Positions 61,524-64,000 of a stretch of DNA of 64,000 bases are shown here, one piece after another. The translations under genes were made by a program, and so were the position numbers. How positions within the stretch are numbered: position 1 is the stretch's first letter; every line of letters starts with the position of its first letter. The stretch lies in the NCBI RefSeq assembly GCF_900099555.1, contig NZ_FMWM01000002.1, forward strand, positions 186,001 through 250,000. Direction: 5' to 3'. The notes beneath the pieces are model-generated. The model had not been told where the DNA came from. It ran no database searches and saw only the letters and a program-made list of their open reading frames with translations. The stretch comes from Peptoniphilus raoultii. Lineage in GTDB: Bacteria > Bacillota > Clostridia > Tissierellales > Peptoniphilaceae.

Positions 61524-62477
61524 TTATTTATTAAACATCTCGCTTACTGATGAGTTTGTATTTATTCTCTTTATTGCAGAGGCAAAAATTGGTGCAACTG
61601 AAACAATTTCAATCTTATCAATTTTCTTTTCATCAGGAAGATGAATTGTATCTGTGATAACAAATCTTTCAAGATTTGATTTTCCAATTCTTTCAATAGC
61701 AGGGCCTGACAAAACGCCATGAGTTGCACATCCATAAACTTTTTTTGCTCCCTTTTCCTTTAGAGAATCGCAAGCTTTACAAATTGTGCCAGCAGTATCA
61801 ATAATATCGTCTACTAAAATTGCATTTTTGCCCTTAATATCTCCAATAATGTTCATAACTTCACTAACATTTGGTTTTGGACGTCTTTTTTCAATTATAG
61901 CTATTGGTAAATTTAATTCATTGGCAAAAGCTCTTGCTCTTGTAACTCCTCCAAGGTCAGGAGAAACAACAACAAAATCTTCCCCTTCAGTTATTGGTTT
62001 AAAATATCTTGAAAGATATGGAATTGCTGTTAAATGGTCAACTGGAATGTCAAAATATCCTTGAATTTGGCCAGCATGAAGATCCATGGCAACAACTCTA
62101 TCAGCACCTGTTTCTGAAATTAAATTTGCCACAAGCTTTGATGTAATTGGTTCTCTTGCCTTTGTTTTTCTGTCTTGTCTTGCATATCCGTAATAGGGAA
62201 TTACTACGTTTATTCTGCCGGCAGAAGCACGCCTAATGGCATCCATTAAAATTAAAAGCTCCATAAGATTATTGTTTACAGGTGAAGAAGTTGACTGAAT
62301 AATATAAACATCACTTCCTCTTACAGAAATATCAATGTCAATTGAAATTTCTCCATCTGAAAAAGTGGAAACTCTGCATTTTCCTTTTTCAATTCCTAAA
62401 TTTTTACAAATACTGTCCACTAAGGGAGTATTTGAATTTCCTGTAAATATTACAATATCATTGTAAGTTTGATTCAT
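61524..62477 (-). CDS. prs: Ribose-phosphate pyrophosphokinase (PRPP synthase)
   Basis: 317 residues. Conserved segments are [40 protein letters not shown] (catalytic flexible loop), [16 protein letters not shown] and the PRPP-binding loop [17 protein letters not shown]. It makes PRPP from ribose 5-phosphate and ATP for nucleotide, His, Trp and NAD synthesis. It follows glmU by 9 bp, the conserved glmU-prs pair of Firmicutes, tying wall-sugar and nucleotide precursor supply to one promoter. Confidence 0.97.
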   Translation of the reverse strand: MNQTYNDIVIFTGNSNTPLVDSICKNLGIEKGKCRVSTFSDGEISIDIDISVRGSDVYIIQSTSSPVNNNLMELLILMDAIRRASAGRINVVIPYYGYARQDRKTKAREPITSKLVANLISETGADRVVAMDLHAGQIQGYFDIPVDHLTAIPYLSRYFKPITEGEDFVVVSPDLGGVTRARAFANELNLPIAIIEKRRPKPNVSEVMNIIGDIKGKNAILVDDIIDTAGTICKACDSLKEKGAKKVYGCATHGVLSGPAIERIGKSNLERFVITDTIHLPDEKKIDKIEIVSVAPIFASAIKRINTNSSVSEMFNK

Positions 62478-62486
62478 TTTATCCTC

Positions 62487-63863
62487 CTATTTATCGAATC
62501 CCTTTTTATTTACCCAACCGTCAATATTTCTTTGACGATTTCTTTCTATAGAAAGCTGGCCCTTCAAAACATCTTTTGTTATTGTAGAGCCTGCTGCTAT
62601 ATAGCCATATTCTTCCACAAGACAAGGAGCAACAATATTTGAATTAGAACCAATAAAAGCATGGTCTAAAACCCTTGACCTATATTTTTTCTTGCCATCA
62701 TAATTTACAAAAATTACGCCGCATCCAATATTTACATTTTTTCCAACATCTGCATCACCAATATAGGCAAGATGTGACATTTTTGTTCCGTCGCCAATAT
62801 TTGAATTTTTAACTTCCACAAAATTTCCAACCTTGCACTTTTTGCCAATTTTTGAATTTGGTCTTAGGTGGGCATTAGGACCAATACTTGTACCTTCACC
62901 AACTTCAGACTCTTCGATTTGAGATGAGGTAATTTTAACATCTTTTCCAATATGGGACTTTAAAATTCTTGATGAAATAATTTCTGATCCGCTTTCAATA
63001 AAAGTATCCTTGTCAATATATGATCCTGGATAAATTATAACATCTCTTTCAATTTTTGCTCCATATTCAATGTAGGTATTTTTGGGGTCAATTAAACTTA
63101 CCCCTTCAATCATATATTTATAATTTACACATTCCCTTAAAATACATTCAAGTTTTGAAAGTTCCGCCCTTGAATTTACGCCAAGTATTTCTTTTTTATC
63201 CTTTAATTTATAAGTGCCAACTTTTTTGCCTTCTTCAACTAAAATTTTTAGGGCATCTGTCAAATAGAGTTCATGAGAGGCATTATCCATTTTTAATTTT
63301 GAAATGGCATATTTTAAATTGACTCCCTTGAAGGCATAAATTCCAGAATTGATTTCCCTAACTAATTTTTCCTTTTCACTGGCATCCTTTTGTTCCACAA
63401 TTTTTACTATATTTGCATCGCTATCCCTAATGATTCTCCCATAATTTGTAGGATCATTTAAGTCAGCTGTCATTACAGTTAAATCATTTTCGTTATGCTT
63501 GTGATAGGATAAAAATTTATTAATAGTTTTAGATGAAATTAGGGGAGCGTCTCCATTTAAAATTATAACGTCATCATCGTCATTAATTTCTCCAAGGGCA
63601 CATGAAACTGCAAAACCCGTTCCATATGGGGCACCATTGCCCACAGGCTGCTCCACAAAAAGTGCATCTTCATCCTTAAAGGCCTCTTTAATTTGCTCTT
63701 TGTGATGGCCAATAATCACTATATTTTTATCAATTTCTGACTTCTTGCAGGCATTTAGAACGTAAAAAAGCATAGGTCTACCTAAAATTTCATGGAGGAC
63801 CTTTGCCCTGTTAGATTTCATTCTAGTTCCTTCACCTGCAGCCAAGATAATTGAAACTTCCAT
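62487..63863 (-). CDS. glmU: Bifunctional GlmU, UDP-GlcNAc synthesis
   Basis: 458 residues. The N-terminal uridyltransferase has SIILAAGEGTRMKSNRAKVLHEI and ALFVEQPVGNGAPYGTGFAV. The C-terminal left-handed beta-helix (about 255-455) has repeats such as IGPNAHLRPNSKIGKKCKVGN and GEGTSIGPN, and carries the acetyltransferase. It makes UDP-N-acetylglucosamine for peptidoglycan and surface glycans. GAGGTGG precedes the ATG. It heads the glmU-prs-pth-mfd transcript behind the promoter at 63892-63921. Confidence 0.97.
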   Translation of the reverse strand: MEVSIILAAGEGTRMKSNRAKVLHEILGRPMLFYVLNACKKSEIDKNIVIIGHHKEQIKEAFKDEDALFVEQPVGNGAPYGTGFAVSCALGEINDDDDVIILNGDAPLISSKTINKFLSYHKHNENDLTVMTADLNDPTNYGRIIRDSDANIVKIVEQKDASEKEKLVREINSGIYAFKGVNLKYAISKLKMDNASHELYLTDALKILVEEGKKVGTYKLKDKKEILGVNSRAELSKLECILRECVNYKYMIEGVSLIDPKNTYIEYGAKIERDVIIYPGSYIDKDTFIESGSEIISSRILKSHIGKDVKITSSQIEESEVGEGTSIGPNAHLRPNSKIGKKCKVGNFVEVKNSNIGDGTKMSHLAYIGDADVGKNVNIGCGVIFVNYDGKKKYRSRVLDHAFIGSNSNIVAPCLVEEYGYIAAGSTITKDVLKGQLSIERNRQRNIDGWVNKKGFDK

Positions 63864-63891
63864 AATCCACCTCTTAATATTTTCTTATTAC

Positions 63892-63921
63892 ATTATAACT
63901 AAATAAACCTTAAATATTCAA
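63892..63921 (-). promoter_or_regulatory. Promoter of the glmU-prs-pth-mfd operon
   Basis: On the minus strand TTGAAT (complement of 63916-63921) and TATAAT (complement of 63892-63897) are 18 bp apart, about 30 bp before the glmU start. The remaining bases to 64000 show no gene. Confidence 0.7.
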
Positions 63922-64000
63922 GAAAATATCAAATAATTTATAGATGAGGACAAATAATTTTAAATTTTTAAATTAATTGAAAAAAATTACTGACAAGATG

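Noticed and set aside
1-64000. CRISPR arrays, rRNA or tRNA genes, prophage or plasmid origin
   Set aside because: I saw no evenly spaced repeats, no cloverleaf or rRNA sequence, and no replication or phage structural genes.

Overview
The window is a stretch of an AT-rich, low-GC Gram-positive chromosome. The organism looks like an anaerobic Firmicute of the Tissierellia/Peptoniphilaceae type (Peptoniphilus/Anaerococcus relatives). This is inferred from the clostridial housekeeping order glmU-prs-pth-mfd-prsA, the whiA-HPr pair, pfkA-pyk, rubredoxin, strong AGGAGG ribosome sites, secreted stalk/copper-amine-oxidase-like domains, and a CsaB cell-wall pyruvyl transferase. The genus is not proven from sequence. 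I recognised no rRNA or tRNA genes and no CRISPR array.

Layout. 1-4711 (minus): a cell-surface polysaccharide operon (glycosyltransferase, DUF4330 protein, small membrane protein, O-antigen-ligase-like protein, CsaB) and the first codons of a secreted protein at the edge. 4819-5783: a decayed IS with its inverted repeats. 5953-9153: carB without carA, behind a leader terminator. 9162-10620: a decayed IS1182-type element. 10631-13184 (minus): nitrilase-family hydrolase, uppP and a YcsI-type gene broken by two amber codons. 13271-17221 (minus): a MacA/MacB-type tripartite ABC system. 17349-19397: NhaC antiporter, a solitary RsbW-like kinase and a rubredoxin too small for routine gene calling. 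19852-25054: a complete ABC importer with a DUF3798 binding lipoprotein. 25647-29317: a TroA/MntA-type Mn/Zn importer behind a DtxR-like operator. 29510-33942: an IrtAB/YbtPQ-like ABC pair plus an AraC regulator, behind a Fur-like box. 33989-38020 (minus): a cytidylate-kinase-like protein, two EamA transporters and HtrA. 38292-41190: three tandem paralogues (one dead) of a secreted, doubly stalk-domained, cysteine-rich protein. 41248-45606 (minus): the 5-oxoprolinase operon pxpA-ycsG-pxpB-pxpC with a nitroreductase. 45776-48671: MurJ, a possible very short RNA, and a charged membrane-anchored protein. 48718-63863 (minus): core housekeeping genes from pyk to glmU.

The most interesting signal joins two of these regions. 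A 19-bp dyad close to TTTGATA-N5-TATCAAA, matching the Fur-family 7-1-7 box, lies at the promoter of the IrtAB-like operon (29470-29488). It recurs upstream of all three cysteine-rich stalk proteins (38229, 39271, 40325), where its distance to the -35 box is identical each time. Those proteins carry a repeated module, C-x(3,4)-C-x-C-x-H-K-x(7)-C-x-C-C, that looks like a metal site. I infer a metal-responsive regulon that pairs a membrane ABC pair with exported Cys/His-rich metal-binding proteins. I do not recognise this family as characterised. Nearby, the pxp operon lacks the ycsI gene found in the Bacillus version; the ycsI homologue sits 28 kb away and is broken.
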